The notes: generated by a model from the letters alone, not told the origin. Shown: positions 18,311 to 26,976, numbered from the stretch's first letter. The stretch: DNA of 64,000 bases from Cohnella thailandensis (GCF_014212135.1 NZ_JACJVQ010000016.1:17016-81015); one strand, 5' to 3'. A program made the numbers and translations.

Positions 18311-19140
18311 GAGCGTCCCGCATCGGTTTGACTTTAAGCTACATTCTGCTGATCATCCTCTCCGTCGTGAGCCTCTATCCGGCGGTCTGGATCATCGTCT
18401 CCTCCTTCCGGCCGGGCGGAGCGATCTACAGCCCGACGTTCCTTCCGGAGCGCTGGACGACGGTGCACTTCACCGAGCTGTTCACGGACAAAAGCTTCAT
18501 GTTCGGCCGCTGGTACTGGAACACGCTCAAAATCGCCGTTTTCAGCACCATCTTCGGAACCCTGCTCGTCACGCTCGTCGCCTATTCGCTGTCCCGGTTC
18601 CGCTTCAAGGGAAGACAGAAGGTGCTGTCGCTGCTGCTCGTGCTGAACATGTTCCCGAACCTCATGGCGCTCACGTCCGTGTTCCTGCTGCTTAACCAAT
18701 TCAATCTGCTGGACACGCATCTGGCGCTCATCATCATTTATTCGTGCGGAGCTCCGGTGCTGGGCATGTTCGTGGTCAAAGGGTACTTCGATACGCTTCC
18801 GCTCAGTCTGGAAGAATCCGCCCGGATCGACGGGGCCAGCCACATGACGGTATTCATGAAAATCATGCTGCCGCTCAGCAAGCCGATTCTCGTAAACTCG
18901 GCGATCGGGCTGTTCGTCGGCTCCTGGATCGACTTCATCCTGGCCCGCCTCGTGCTTCGGGCCCGCGAGAACTGGACGGTCGCCGTCGGGCTGTGGGAGC
19001 TGGCGACGAACTTCCGGACGGCCAACTTCACGATGTTCGCGGCCGGCTGCGTGCTCGTCGCGCTTCCGATCACGCTCGTGTTCGTTCTCCTTCAGCGCTA
19101 CATCGTCGAAGGACTTACCGCGGGAGCGAACAAAGGATGA
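18307..19140 (+). CDS. mdxG: Maltodextrin ABC transporter permease, MalG-type
   Basis: This 277-residue protein has about six membrane segments and the EAA-loop EESARIDGASHMTVFMKIML. Its ATG overlaps the mdxF stop as ATGA (18307-18310), so translation is coupled; the longer in-frame opening upstream runs inside mdxF and was rejected. The C-terminus ends RYIVEGLTAGANKG, typical for MalG-type permeases. Its stop overlaps the next start in the same ATGA fashion, extending the operon to the amylase. Confidence 0.93.
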   Translation: MRASRIGLTLSYILLIILSVVSLYPAVWIIVSSFRPGGAIYSPTFLPERWTTVHFTELFTDKSFMFGRWYWNTLKIAVFSTIFGTLLVTLVAYSLSRFRFKGRQKVLSLLLVLNMFPNLMALTSVFLLLNQFNLLDTHLALIIIYSCGAPVLGMFVVKGYFDTLPLSLEESARIDGASHMTVFMKIMLPLSKPILVNSAIGLFVGSWIDFILARLVLRARENWTVAVGLWELATNFRTANFTMFAAGCVLVALPITLVFVLLQRYIVEGLTAGANKG

Positions 19141-20720
19141 GCAGGAGGCATTGGCGCCTTCAGGCCGTTCGGGCGGCAGCCCTGCTGCTGCTCGTTCTCG
19201 CTCTGGCTTCTTGCTCTTCCTCCGAAGACGAGCAGGAGCAGATGACTTCGAACGTCTTCTACGAGATCTTCGTCCGGTCGTTCGCGGACTCGAACGGGGA
19301 CGGCATCGGCGACCTGAACGGCGTGACGGAGAAGCTCGATTACGTGAAGTCGCTCGGCGCGGACGGGATCTGGCTGATGCCGATCAACCCGTCGCCCAGC
19401 TACCACGGGTACGACGTGACGGACTACTACTCGGTGAATTCGGATTACGGCACTCTGGACGACCTTAAGAAGCTTCTGGCGGAAGCCCATAAAAGGGGAA
19501 TCCGGGTCATCATGGACCTCGTCGTGAATCACACGAGCGTGGAGCACCCATGGTTCAAGGAGGCTTCGGCTAGCGAGAATAGCGAGTACCGCGATTGGTA
19601 TGTCTGGTCCGGCGACCGGGGAGGCCGCATTCCGGCCGACGGGGCGGCGGGCGCTCCCCCGTGGCACGCTCTGGGAGGCGACGATTACCTCGGCATTTTC
19701 TGGGAAGGGATGCCGGACCTTAACTTCGACAACCCGGCCGTTCGGCAGGAGATGATCAAGATCGGCCGGTATTGGCTGGAACAGGGAGTCGACGGCTTCC
19801 GGCTGGACGCGGCCAAGCATATTTACGGCGATTTTACGTCCACCGCCAGCACGCCGGAAGTGAAGGGTGACAACCAGGCATGGTGGCAGGAGTTCCGCGC
19901 CGGGCTGAACGAGGTCAACCCGGACGCTTATCTCGTCGGGGAGGTGTGGGATTCCACGGCCGTCATCGGTCCTTACTTGAACAAGGCGTTCGACTCCGCG
20001 TTCAACTTTGATCTTGCCAGCAAGATTCTGGGAGCCGCGCAGAACGAGAGAGCCTCGGATCTCGGCTTTACGCTCTCTCGGGTATACGAGTTTTACGCCA
20101 AGTCCGCGGAAGGGTCGGCTTACCTCGATGCTCCGTTCCTCTCCAACCATGACCAGAACCGCGTCATGTCTGCGCTCGGGGGCAACGTCGACCACGCCAA
20201 GACGGCGGCGGCGATGCTGCTCACGATGCCGGGCAATGCCTTCGTCTACTACGGCGAGGAGCTGGGCATGAGCGGCATGAAGCCGGACGAGAACATCCGC
20301 GAGCCGTTCCCTTGGAATCGGGAGCCGGGCGCTCCGGGCGAGACGACTTGGATGGCGTCCAAGTATCGAGCGGGCGAATCGGTATCGGCGGAAGCCGAAG
20401 AGGAAGCGGAAGACTCGCTGCTCCACCGCTACCGCCTGCTGATCGAATGGCGCCGGATGGATGCGGCTCTTCGCGAAGGCTCGATCGGTTCTTACGAGAG
20501 CGGAGTCGATTCGGTGATGGCGTACGAGAGGACCTCGGGCGACGAACGGCGCCTTGTGCTGCACAACCTGTCGGGGCAGCCTCAGACGGTGACTCTAGAA
20601 GCGACTAAAGCTCAGCCGATCGAATATGAGAAGATCGCCCAGACGACGGACGAGGCGGCGAAGCTGAAGGAAGGAAAGCTCGAGCTTCCGCCCTATTCGA
20701 CCGTCGTTCTGAAACCATAA
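19137..20720 (+). CDS. GH13 alpha-amylase-type lipoprotein
   Basis: This 527-residue enzyme begins MSRRHWRLQAVRAA, a lipoprotein signal with lipobox LASC near residues 23-26, so it is predicted to be tethered outside the cell. The GH13 barrel starts VFYEIFVRSFADSNGDGIGD. Catalytic residues are in place: Asp224 (FRLDAAKH), Glu269 (GEVWD) and Asp339 (SNHDQNR); substrate His/Asp are in MDLVVNHTS. It overlaps mdxG by ATGA, so hydrolysis of starch at the surface and uptake are made from one message. It could prefer oligosaccharides (the subfamily includes alpha-glucosidase-like members). Confidence 0.9.
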   Translation: MSRRHWRLQAVRAAALLLLVLALASCSSSEDEQEQMTSNVFYEIFVRSFADSNGDGIGDLNGVTEKLDYVKSLGADGIWLMPINPSPSYHGYDVTDYYSVNSDYGTLDDLKKLLAEAHKRGIRVIMDLVVNHTSVEHPWFKEASASENSEYRDWYVWSGDRGGRIPADGAAGAPPWHALGGDDYLGIFWEGMPDLNFDNPAVRQEMIKIGRYWLEQGVDGFRLDAAKHIYGDFTSTASTPEVKGDNQAWWQEFRAGLNEVNPDAYLVGEVWDSTAVIGPYLNKAFDSAFNFDLASKILGAAQNERASDLGFTLSRVYEFYAKSAEGSAYLDAPFLSNHDQNRVMSALGGNVDHAKTAAAMLLTMPGNAFVYYGEELGMSGMKPDENIREPFPWNREPGAPGETTWMASKYRAGESVSAEAEEEAEDSLLHRYRLLIEWRRMDAALREGSIGSYESGVDSVMAYERTSGDERRLVLHNLSGQPQTVTLEATKAQPIEYEKIAQTTDEAAKLKEGKLELPPYSTVVLKP

Positions 20721-20732
20721 ATACATCGCAGA

Positions 20733-20771
20733 GAAAACCGATTGCAACGAAGCTTGCCATTCGGTTTTTTC
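20733..20771 (+). terminator. Terminator of the mdxEFG-amylase operon
   Basis: AAAACCGA (20734-20741) pairs with TCGGTTTT (20761-20768) around a 19-nt loop containing a GCAA-CGAAGC-TTGC pairing, and ends in TTTTTT. It follows the amylase stop by 13 bp. Confidence 0.8.
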
Positions 20772-20778
20772 CAGTCCA

Positions 20779-20798
20779 TTGATTAAACGTTTCATCAA
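20779..20798. promoter_or_regulatory. LacI-type operator upstream of the second LacI gene
   Basis: TTGATTAAACGTTTCATCAA is a 20-bp palindrome with a single asymmetric pair, 18 bp before the lacI-like start codon. It also resembles a cre site. It is probably the autoregulatory site of the gene at 20817. Confidence 0.7.
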
Positions 20799-20816
20799 GC
20801 AACGGAGGCTGCCCGA

Positions 20817-21887
20817 ATGAGCGTTACGAGAGTCACGATCAAGGATGTCGCCCGATCGGCGGGAGTGTCAATCGCGACCGTCTCCAACGTGCTGAACGGC
20901 ACGGGAAGGGTATCGGCGGATACGGTGCGAACGGTGCGGAGAGCGATTCAGGAGCTCAAATACTCGCCGAGCCAGGCGGCTCGCAATCTGAAGGATAAAA
21001 AGTCGCGGCTCATCGCGGTGATCGTTCCTTTGTTGCATAAAGGTTTTCTGCACGACAATCCGTTCTACTGGCAGCTGGTCGGCGGCATCGAAGAGGGAGC
21101 GAGAGCCCATCGGCTGCATATCATGCTCGTCGGAGCCGATTCGGAGGAGTCGTACTCGTTCGTCAAAGAGCGTCACTTGGACGGCTTGATCGTGATCGGG
21201 GCGTTCGAGGGGTCCGAAGCGCTGGAACGAATCGTTCAGTGGGGCGTTCCGTCCGTCTTCGTGGACAGCTATCTGGCGGATCCTAACGTCTATCAAATCC
21301 TTAGCGACGACGAGAAAGGCGGTTACCTGGGCACCAAGCATCTGATCGACCTGGGCCACCGGAATATCGCGCTGCTGACGGGCGAGATAGAACCGAACGG
21401 CGTTCACGAAGCCCGGTTTCTCGGATACCGGAGAGCGCTGAAGGAAGCGGGAATCGGCTACCGTCCCGCTTGGGCGGTCGAAGAGCCTCCTACGATGGAA
21501 GGGGGAGCGCGGTCGGTACCGAGAATTCTTGCCCTGCAAGGCGTCAGCGCCGTATTCGCCACGTCCGACGTGGCGGCGATGGGCCTCTTAAGCGGCTTGT
21601 CCGAACGGGGCCTCTCCGTTCCTCGGGATCTGTCGGTCGCCGGCTTCGACGATCTTCCTTATAGCCGGTTCGCGACGCCGCCCTTGACGACCGTGGCGCA
21701 GGACATCGGGCTGAAGGGCAGGGAGGCCGTTCGCCTGCTGCAGGCTCATATGGATAACAAGGAGCCGCCTTATCGCAGGAAGCTTATTCCGGTCGAGTTG
21801 AAGGCAAGGCAGAGCACTCGTTTTTTGGAAGAAGGAGAGGGGGAGCCAGTCGATGCAAACGAGATCCGGAAGGGAGGTGATGGATAA
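20817..21887 (+). CDS. LacI-family transcriptional regulator
   Basis: This 356-residue protein carries a LacI helix-turn-helix (TIKDVARSAGVSIATVSNVL) at residues 7-26 and hinge helix AARNLKDKKS, followed by a type I periplasmic-binding sensor domain with LLTGEIEPNG and VAGFDDLPYSRFATPPLTTV. It stands between the mdx operon and a secreted starch enzyme and has its own palindromic operator. Control of the downstream GH13 gene is likely from context. The ATG has ACGGAGG upstream. Confidence 0.9.
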   Translation: MSVTRVTIKDVARSAGVSIATVSNVLNGTGRVSADTVRTVRRAIQELKYSPSQAARNLKDKKSRLIAVIVPLLHKGFLHDNPFYWQLVGGIEEGARAHRLHIMLVGADSEESYSFVKERHLDGLIVIGAFEGSEALERIVQWGVPSVFVDSYLADPNVYQILSDDEKGGYLGTKHLIDLGHRNIALLTGEIEPNGVHEARFLGYRRALKEAGIGYRPAWAVEEPPTMEGGARSVPRILALQGVSAVFATSDVAAMGLLSGLSERGLSVPRDLSVAGFDDLPYSRFATPPLTTVAQDIGLKGREAVRLLQAHMDNKEPPYRRKLIPVELKARQSTRFLEEGEGEPVDANEIRKGGDG

Positions 21888-21964
21888 CGAGTTGAGGTAC
21901 GGAACGTTCATCTTAGACCAATCATCATCGCGGATCATCCAATCGAATTGGAGGAGATGAGAAG

Positions 21965-24262
21965 ATGGGCAAGAGGAAAATGGGCATTCGTATCTGGGCA
22001 ACCGCAATCGCGTTGACGCTGGCATTCGGCGGAGGAATCGTTCCCGCGCAGCAAGCATCGGCTTTGACGGCTTCCGGCGCTCTCGGGCCGCTGACGCCGA
22101 AGGACGTCGTCTATCAGATCATTACGGACCGCTTCGTGGACGGGGACACTTCCAACAACGTTCCTTCCGGTTCCAGCAGCGCCTTGTTCGACGATTCGAA
22201 TTCCGACGGCATCGGCGACGGGGACGATCTGAAGCTGTACCAAGGCGGCGACTGGCAGGGCATCATCGATAAAATCCCTTACCTGAAGGACATGGGCGTA
22301 ACGGCGGTATGGATCTCCGCTCCCTACGAGAACAGGGACACCGCCATCAACGACTATCAGAGCGGAGGCGGCGTGAACGTCTGGACCAGCTTCCACGGGT
22401 ATCATGTCCGGAATTATTTTGCGACGAACAAGCACTTCGGCATGATGCAGGAGTTCGAGGAGCTGCGCGACGCCCTGCACGACAACGGGATGAAGATCGT
22501 CATCGACTTCGTCTCCAACCACACGAGCCGTTGGCAGAACCCGACGAGCGGCTTCTCGGCGGAGGACGGCAAGCTGTACGAACCGGATAAGGACGGCAGC
22601 GGCAATTACGTGTTCGACTCGAACGGCAACCCGGTCGATTACAATAACGACGGCAACCTCGAGAATCTGCTCGCGGATCCGAACAACGACGTGAACGGCT
22701 GGTTCCACGGGATCGGCGACCGCGGCTCGGACTCCTCCCGGTTCGGCTACCGGCATAAGGACCTCGGCTCCCTGGCGGACTTCTCGCAGGAGAACGGCGC
22801 GGTTGCGGCTTACCTGGAGAAGGCGGCGCTGTTCTGGAAGAGCAAGGGGGTCGACGGCTTCCGCCACGACGCCACGCTGCACGAGAATCCGGCGTTCGTG
22901 AAGGGCTTCAAGGACGCCGTCGATTCGGCGAGCGGGGGACCGGTCTCGCACTTCGGCGAGTTCTTCATCGGCCGTCCGGATCCGAAGTACGACGAGTACC
23001 AATCGTTCCCGGACCGCACGGGCGTGAACAACCTGGACTTCGAGTTCTTCCGCGCGGCGACGAACGCCTTCGGCAGCTTCTCCGAGACGATGAGCGCGTT
23101 CGGCTCGATGCTGACGGCGACGAGCGCGGACTACGAGTACGAGAATCAAGCGGTCACGTTCCTCGATAACCACGACGTGACGAGATTCCGCTACATTCAG
23201 CCGAACAATAAGCCGTACCATGCGGCGCTCGCCGCTCTTCTGACGAGCCGCGGCACGCCGAACATTTATTACGGGACGGAGCAATACCTGACTTCGGCGG
23301 ACAGCAGCGACATCGCCGGACGGGTGTTCATGCAGACGGAATCGACGTTCGATACGACGACGACGGCCTATCAGACGATCAAGAAGCTGTCGGCGCTGCG
23401 CCAGGCGAACGAAGCGGTCGCCTTCGGGACGACGGACATCCTGTACAGCACGAACGACGTGCTCGTCTACAAGCGCCAGTTCTACGACAAGCAGGTCATC
23501 GTCGCCATCAACCGCCAGCCGGACCAATCGTTCACGGTGCCCGCGATCAATACGACTCTGCCGACGGGAACCTATTCCGATACGCTTGACGGACTGCTGT
23601 ACGGCTCTTCGGCGACGGTAAGCACGGTGAACGGGCAAAACCGGATCGCCTCGTTCACGCTCTCCGGAGGGGAAGTCAACGTCTGGTCGTATAACCCGGA
23701 CCTCGGCACGTCGGTGCCTCGCCTCGGCGACGTCGTGTCCACGATGGGCAGAGCCGGCAATACGGTGTATATCTACGGCACCGGCCTTGGCGGAACCGTG
23801 TCGGTGAAGTTCGACACGACGGCCGCGACGGTCGTTTCCAACAGCAACAACGTGATCGAGGCGATCGTGCCTAGCGTCGCCGCCGGCGTTCGCCAAATCA
23901 CGGTGACGAAGGGCTCGAACGTCAGCAACCCGTTCCGCTACGAGGTGCTGTCGGACGATCAGGTGCAGGTGATCTTCAAGGTGAACGCTTCGACCGCCTT
24001 GGGGCAGAACATCTACGTGGTCGGCAGCATTCCGGAGCTGGGCAGCTGGGATCCGGCCAAGGCGTCGGAGGCGTTCCTCAACCCGAACTATCCGGAATGG
24101 TTCCTGCCGGTCAGCGTGCCGAAGGGCACGACGTTCCAGTATAAGTTCATCAAGAAGGACGGCGCGGGCAACGTGATCTGGGAGGGCGGCAGCAACCGCA
24201 CGTTCACCTCGTCCTCGTCTTCCGCGGGCTCGTCGGATACGGGAACGTTGACTTGGCAGTGA
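21965..24262 (+). CDS. Secreted CGTase-like GH13 amylase with IPT/TIG and CBM20 domains
   Basis: This 765-residue exoenzyme has a signal peptide ending near AQQASA (about residue 34). The GH13 barrel opens VVYQIITDRFVDGD. Asp302 (FRHDATLH), Glu332 (FGEFF) and Asp404 (LDNHD) are the catalytic residues. After a C domain come an IPT/TIG-like domain (PRLGDVVSTMGRAGNTVYIYG-like start, about 580-660) and a starch-binding CBM20 (QVIFKVNAS..., about 665-765). The A-B-C-D-E order is that of cyclodextrin glucanotransferases and maltogenic amylases. The Lys usually preceding the conserved His after the nucleophile is Leu305 here, so product type is uncertain. GGAGG precedes the start. Confidence 0.88.
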   Translation: MGKRKMGIRIWATAIALTLAFGGGIVPAQQASALTASGALGPLTPKDVVYQIITDRFVDGDTSNNVPSGSSSALFDDSNSDGIGDGDDLKLYQGGDWQGIIDKIPYLKDMGVTAVWISAPYENRDTAINDYQSGGGVNVWTSFHGYHVRNYFATNKHFGMMQEFEELRDALHDNGMKIVIDFVSNHTSRWQNPTSGFSAEDGKLYEPDKDGSGNYVFDSNGNPVDYNNDGNLENLLADPNNDVNGWFHGIGDRGSDSSRFGYRHKDLGSLADFSQENGAVAAYLEKAALFWKSKGVDGFRHDATLHENPAFVKGFKDAVDSASGGPVSHFGEFFIGRPDPKYDEYQSFPDRTGVNNLDFEFFRAATNAFGSFSETMSAFGSMLTATSADYEYENQAVTFLDNHDVTRFRYIQPNNKPYHAALAALLTSRGTPNIYYGTEQYLTSADSSDIAGRVFMQTESTFDTTTTAYQTIKKLSALRQANEAVAFGTTDILYSTNDVLVYKRQFYDKQVIVAINRQPDQSFTVPAINTTLPTGTYSDTLDGLLYGSSATVSTVNGQNRIASFTLSGGEVNVWSYNPDLGTSVPRLGDVVSTMGRAGNTVYIYGTGLGGTVSVKFDTTAATVVSNSNNVIEAIVPSVAAGVRQITVTKGSNVSNPFRYEVLSDDQVQVIFKVNASTALGQNIYVVGSIPELGSWDPAKASEAFLNPNYPEWFLPVSVPKGTTFQYKFIKKDGAGNVIWEGGSNRTFTSSSSSAGSSDTGTLTWQ

Positions 24263-24295
24263 GAATTAAGCGGATGAGAGTCTGACAAGAAGCGC

Positions 24296-24335
24296 AAGGC
24301 TGCCCGGAGGGGCAGCCTTGTTGCCGTTCGTTCTT
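24296..24335 (+). terminator. Terminator after the CGTase-like gene
   Basis: AAGGCTGCC (24296-24304) and GGCAGCCTT (24311-24319) form a perfect 9-bp stem with a six-base loop, followed by TTGCCGTTCGTTCTTT, a weak T tract. Confidence 0.75.
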
Positions 24336-24388
24336 TATCTATGCGGAATAGCCGGGCGCTAGTCACGCACGAGAGTTTCTTTTATCAG

Positions 24389-24629
24389 GCGTTCCCGCCT
24401 ATGTGGGCAGTTTGGTTACCTACATTGGCGTCACATCGAGCGTTCCCGCCTATGTGGGCAGTTTGGTTACCTACATTGGCGTCACATCGAGCGTTCCCGC
24501 CTATGTGGGCAATTTGGTTACCTACATTGGCGTCACATCGAGCGTTCCCGCCTATGTGGGCAGTTTGGTTACCTACATTGGCGTCACATCGAGCGTTTCC
24601 CCCCCCATGTGGGTAGTTTGGTTACCTTA
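24389..24629 (+). repeat. 51-bp tandem repeat array, four near-identical units plus a decayed fifth
   Basis: Units start at 24389, 24440, 24491 and 24542, and a degenerate one at 24593. The unit reads GCGTTCCCGCCTATGTGGGC then AGTTTGGTTACC then TACATTGGCGTCACATCGA. Only one base differs among the intact units (GGGCAGTT/GGGCAATT), so the array is young or kept homogeneous. Because 51 is a multiple of three, more than one frame stays open through it; none has a ribosome binding site. There are no unique spacers. Confidence 0.92.
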
Positions 24630-24642
24630 GCCAACTATGGTA

Positions 24643-24780
24643 CTACCCTTTCTCCTTCAAACTCTGATTGATCTCCTCCAACGTTCGCTGGATGGCGTCC
24701 ATCTTGCGCAGACCCGAGTATTGATTGCCGATGATGCCGGCCAGTCCGACGAAAAGGAGAACGACAATTAAGAGTTCCAT
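24643..24780 (-). CDS. Small membrane-anchored protein, 45 aa
   Basis: The frame runs from ATG 24780 to TAG 24643. AAAGGATG lies about 8 bp upstream. The product has a hydrophobic N-terminus (ELLIVVLLFVGLAGIIG, residues 2-18) and a charged amphipathic tail with KMDAIQRTLEEINQSLKEK, which could form a short coiled coil. This is the layout of small YrzO/YqgA-like or phage-shock-like miniproteins, but no family was recognised. It is probably co-transcribed after the 139-aa protein encoded upstream on the same strand. Confidence 0.65.
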   Translation of the reverse strand: MELLIVVLLFVGLAGIIGNQYSGLRKMDAIQRTLEEINQSLKEKG

Positions 24781-24816
24781 GATTATCGCATCCTTTCTGA
24801 CATACAAAGCTACTCC

Positions 24817-25236
24817 TTAGGCAGGAACGATCGATTCCCGAACGTTCTCCAAATAGTTTTCAATGATAGCACGCTCCTGCTCTCCACTTGCTTGAAAAGC
24901 ATAATGGAGATTCCCTTTGCTGAATTGGATGACCGGACTCCGATTATTCTCCGGGAACGTGACGGGGCTCGTCGACAGCAGCAGCTCGATGCCGTTGGCG
25001 AAGGTTACCGTACAGGTCGGGGAAGCGAAGCGATCGTCGTAGCGCTCGATCTTCCCGATCTCCCAATCGGGGAGGTCGGGCTGGTAGGGAATATGCAAGG
25101 CGGCGGGAACGGCGAATAACGGAATGAGTTCTCTGACGGTATCGTCCTTAAAAACTCCGATTCGAAACAAACCGATTCCGACAAGAACCAATAGCAGGAC
25201 CGCTCCAGCCGCGATTCCGACGATTCTTTTTCTCAT
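24817..25236 (-). CDS. Membrane-anchored hypothetical protein, 139 aa
   Basis: The product begins MRKRIVGIAAGAVLLLVLVG, a basic head and single membrane span, followed by an extracytoplasmic domain of about 110 residues with no recognised motif (notable segments CTVTFANGIELLLSTSPVTF and EQERAIIENYLENVRES). ATG 25236 with GAGGTG just upstream was preferred to an in-frame GTG two codons earlier that has no Shine-Dalgarno. It lies divergent from the iron regulator and upstream of the 45-aa miniprotein. Function unknown. Confidence 0.65.
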   Translation of the reverse strand: MRKRIVGIAAGAVLLLVLVGIGLFRIGVFKDDTVRELIPLFAVPAALHIPYQPDLPDWEIGKIERYDDRFASPTCTVTFANGIELLLSTSPVTFPENNRSPVIQFSKGNLHYAFQASGEQERAIIENYLENVRESIVPA

Positions 25237-25330
25237 AGGCACCTCGAACGAATGGATATAATTCTATATTTTACCTGTTGGGTGTTGGAGTGACAAATGA
25301 TAAGTGCTTCCAATATCGGGAAATTGACGG

Positions 25331-25345
25331 TGAGAATGATTATCA
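25331..25345. promoter_or_regulatory. Fur box upstream of the AraC-type iron regulator
   Basis: TGAGAATGATTATCA differs at one informative position from the consensus TGATAATNATTATCA. It lies 39 bp before the start at 25384, in the promoter region, so iron repression of the regulator is likely. Confidence 0.85.
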
Positions 25346-25383
25346 ACTAAAATCAAATAGATAAATATAGAATGGGGGGACGA

Positions 25384-26940
25384 ATGATGGAAAACCGGAA
25401 GGGAAAAGGGCTGCTCCTGAGGTACGCGCATACGAGAGAGATCGGGCTTGAGCCGGACAAAGAAGTTCGATTAACGGCCGAGCCGCTTCATCGTTTCGTC
25501 GTTTGTCCGCAGCAGAACCTGCGATTCCGGATCGAGGGGGAGAACACGCCGGAGATGCCGGTGGAAGCGGGAGAGATCGTCTACGTGCCGGCGGGAACCG
25601 ATTTCGTTCTGAAAGTATCCGGAGGACTGGATCCGAAGGCGGCGGCGGTCTCGTTCCGTATCGAAGGAGAGGGAGGACGGGCGCTGGCGGAACCCGATCG
25701 TCCGCGGGTCTTCCGAATGCCGCAAATCCGCCATTGGCTGGCCGAGCTGCAGATTATCGACGAGAGCAGCGAGCTCGCCGATTATTGCCGCGCGCAGTCG
25801 CATCTCTACTCCATCGCCTCCGCATATATGCAAGCTTCTTCGGAGACGGGAGCATCGGAGGAGACGGAGCTCGCGCGGTTCGTTCTGAACGCCCGCAGGC
25901 GAATGCTGGAGAAGTTCGACCTGTCGCACGAGATCGAGAGTCTCGCCAAGAGCTCCGGCACGAGCCGATTCTACCGGGCATTCCGGGAGCATACGGGGCT
26001 AAGCCCGCATCAATTCCTGACGGCGACGCGGCTCAAGGCCTCGCTCAAGCTGCTCGCCGACCCCGGCGTCTCGGTGACGCAGGCGGCCCATTCCGTCGGC
26101 TACTCCGACGAATTCTACTTCAGCCGGCTGTTCAAGAAGCGGATGGGGCTGGCGCCGACGGAGTACGCGTCCAGAGCCAGAACCAGGGCGGCGGCTCTCT
26201 GCGGGGTGTTCGCGGGAGATCTCGAGGCGCTCGGGATGACGCCCTGCATCACCCTCAAGAAGGATTGGGACTTGGACGTCTCCCGGAGAGAGAGCTACCT
26301 GAGGGAGATCCGCCAGTCCAACCCGGACTACATCTTATCCGGCCCTATCTCGGAATCGCTTCAGATCGAACTGTCCGCGATCGCCCCGGTGAGGGTCTAC
26401 AATTGGCACAAATATTCGTGGAAAAAAAGGTTCGCCCAGTTCGGCGAGCTGTTCGGGCTAACCGGCATCGCCGAGCAATGGCTGGCGGACTTCGAGAGCA
26501 AAAGCGCGAACGCGAGGGCGCATCTGCGGGAGCGCTTCGCGGACACGCCGTTCCTGCTCGTCGGCGTAAGGGAAGGCAACTTCCGCGTGTACGGCACGCA
26601 AGTCCGCAAGCTGGCGGATTTGCTGTACGACGAGCTGGGTTTTCAAGCGCCGAAGGCCGCGGACGACATCGGCTTCATGGACGCGTCTTCCTTATGCGAG
26701 GTCGCGAAGCTTCATTGCGATCATGTGCTTTTCCTGGTCGAATACCCCGCATCCGATCGATATTGCCGTCAGCTCGAGGAGGAGTGGGCGAAGCTTAAGG
26801 CCGACGGCAGACCGAAGCGAAGCTTCTGCATCCGCCTGGACGAGCCGTTCAACTATAACGCGGCGATGCACGAGGCGCTCGTCGACCAGACCGTCTATCA
26901 TCTCCACACCAAACGCGAATACGCGCAGAAAAATCCATGA
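25384..26940 (+). CDS. Btr-like AraC regulator fused to a siderophore-binding-protein domain
   Basis: This 518-residue protein has an N-terminal cupin-like segment (about 1-100), an AraC double helix-turn-helix (about 165-262, with FDLSHEIESLAKSSG and AAHSVGYSDEFYFSRLFKKR), and a C-terminal domain of about 250 residues resembling FeuA/BtuF-type iron-siderophore binding proteins (RESYLREIRQSNPDYILSG onward). The same layout occurs in B. subtilis Btr, which activates siderophore uptake when its domain binds the ligand. It has no signal peptide, so sensing is cytoplasmic. ATG 25384 with GGGGGGA upstream was preferred to an earlier ATG at 25372. It precedes the YclNOPQ-type importer. Confidence 0.88.
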   Translation: MMENRKGKGLLLRYAHTREIGLEPDKEVRLTAEPLHRFVVCPQQNLRFRIEGENTPEMPVEAGEIVYVPAGTDFVLKVSGGLDPKAAAVSFRIEGEGGRALAEPDRPRVFRMPQIRHWLAELQIIDESSELADYCRAQSHLYSIASAYMQASSETGASEETELARFVLNARRRMLEKFDLSHEIESLAKSSGTSRFYRAFREHTGLSPHQFLTATRLKASLKLLADPGVSVTQAAHSVGYSDEFYFSRLFKKRMGLAPTEYASRARTRAAALCGVFAGDLEALGMTPCITLKKDWDLDVSRRESYLREIRQSNPDYILSGPISESLQIELSAIAPVRVYNWHKYSWKKRFAQFGELFGLTGIAEQWLADFESKSANARAHLRERFADTPFLLVGVREGNFRVYGTQVRKLADLLYDELGFQAPKAADDIGFMDASSLCEVAKLHCDHVLFLVEYPASDRYCRQLEEEWAKLKADGRPKRSFCIRLDEPFNYNAAMHEALVDQTVYHLHTKREYAQKNP

Positions 26941-26943
26941 GGG

Positions 26944-26976
26944 AGCCGGAAAGTCCATTCCGGTTTCTTTTTTTTG
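26944..26976 (+). terminator. Terminator after the Btr-like gene
   Basis: CCGGAA-AGTCCA-TTCCGG (26946-26963) is followed by TTTCTTTTTTTT. It separates the regulator from the Fur-boxed transporter operon. Confidence 0.88.

Noticed and set aside
21935..23896. 653-codon open frame antisense to the CGTase-like gene
   Set aside because: Composition is that of an antisense frame and the sense product has a complete GH13 catalytic set.
24389..24629. CRISPR array
   Set aside because: Copies are contiguous with no unique spacers and no cas gene is present.
24341..24630. Two open frames encoding 17-residue repeats across the 51-bp array
   Set aside because: The frames stay open only because the unit is 51 bp; more than one frame is open, there is no Shine-Dalgarno, and the Pro/Trp-rich products resemble no protein.
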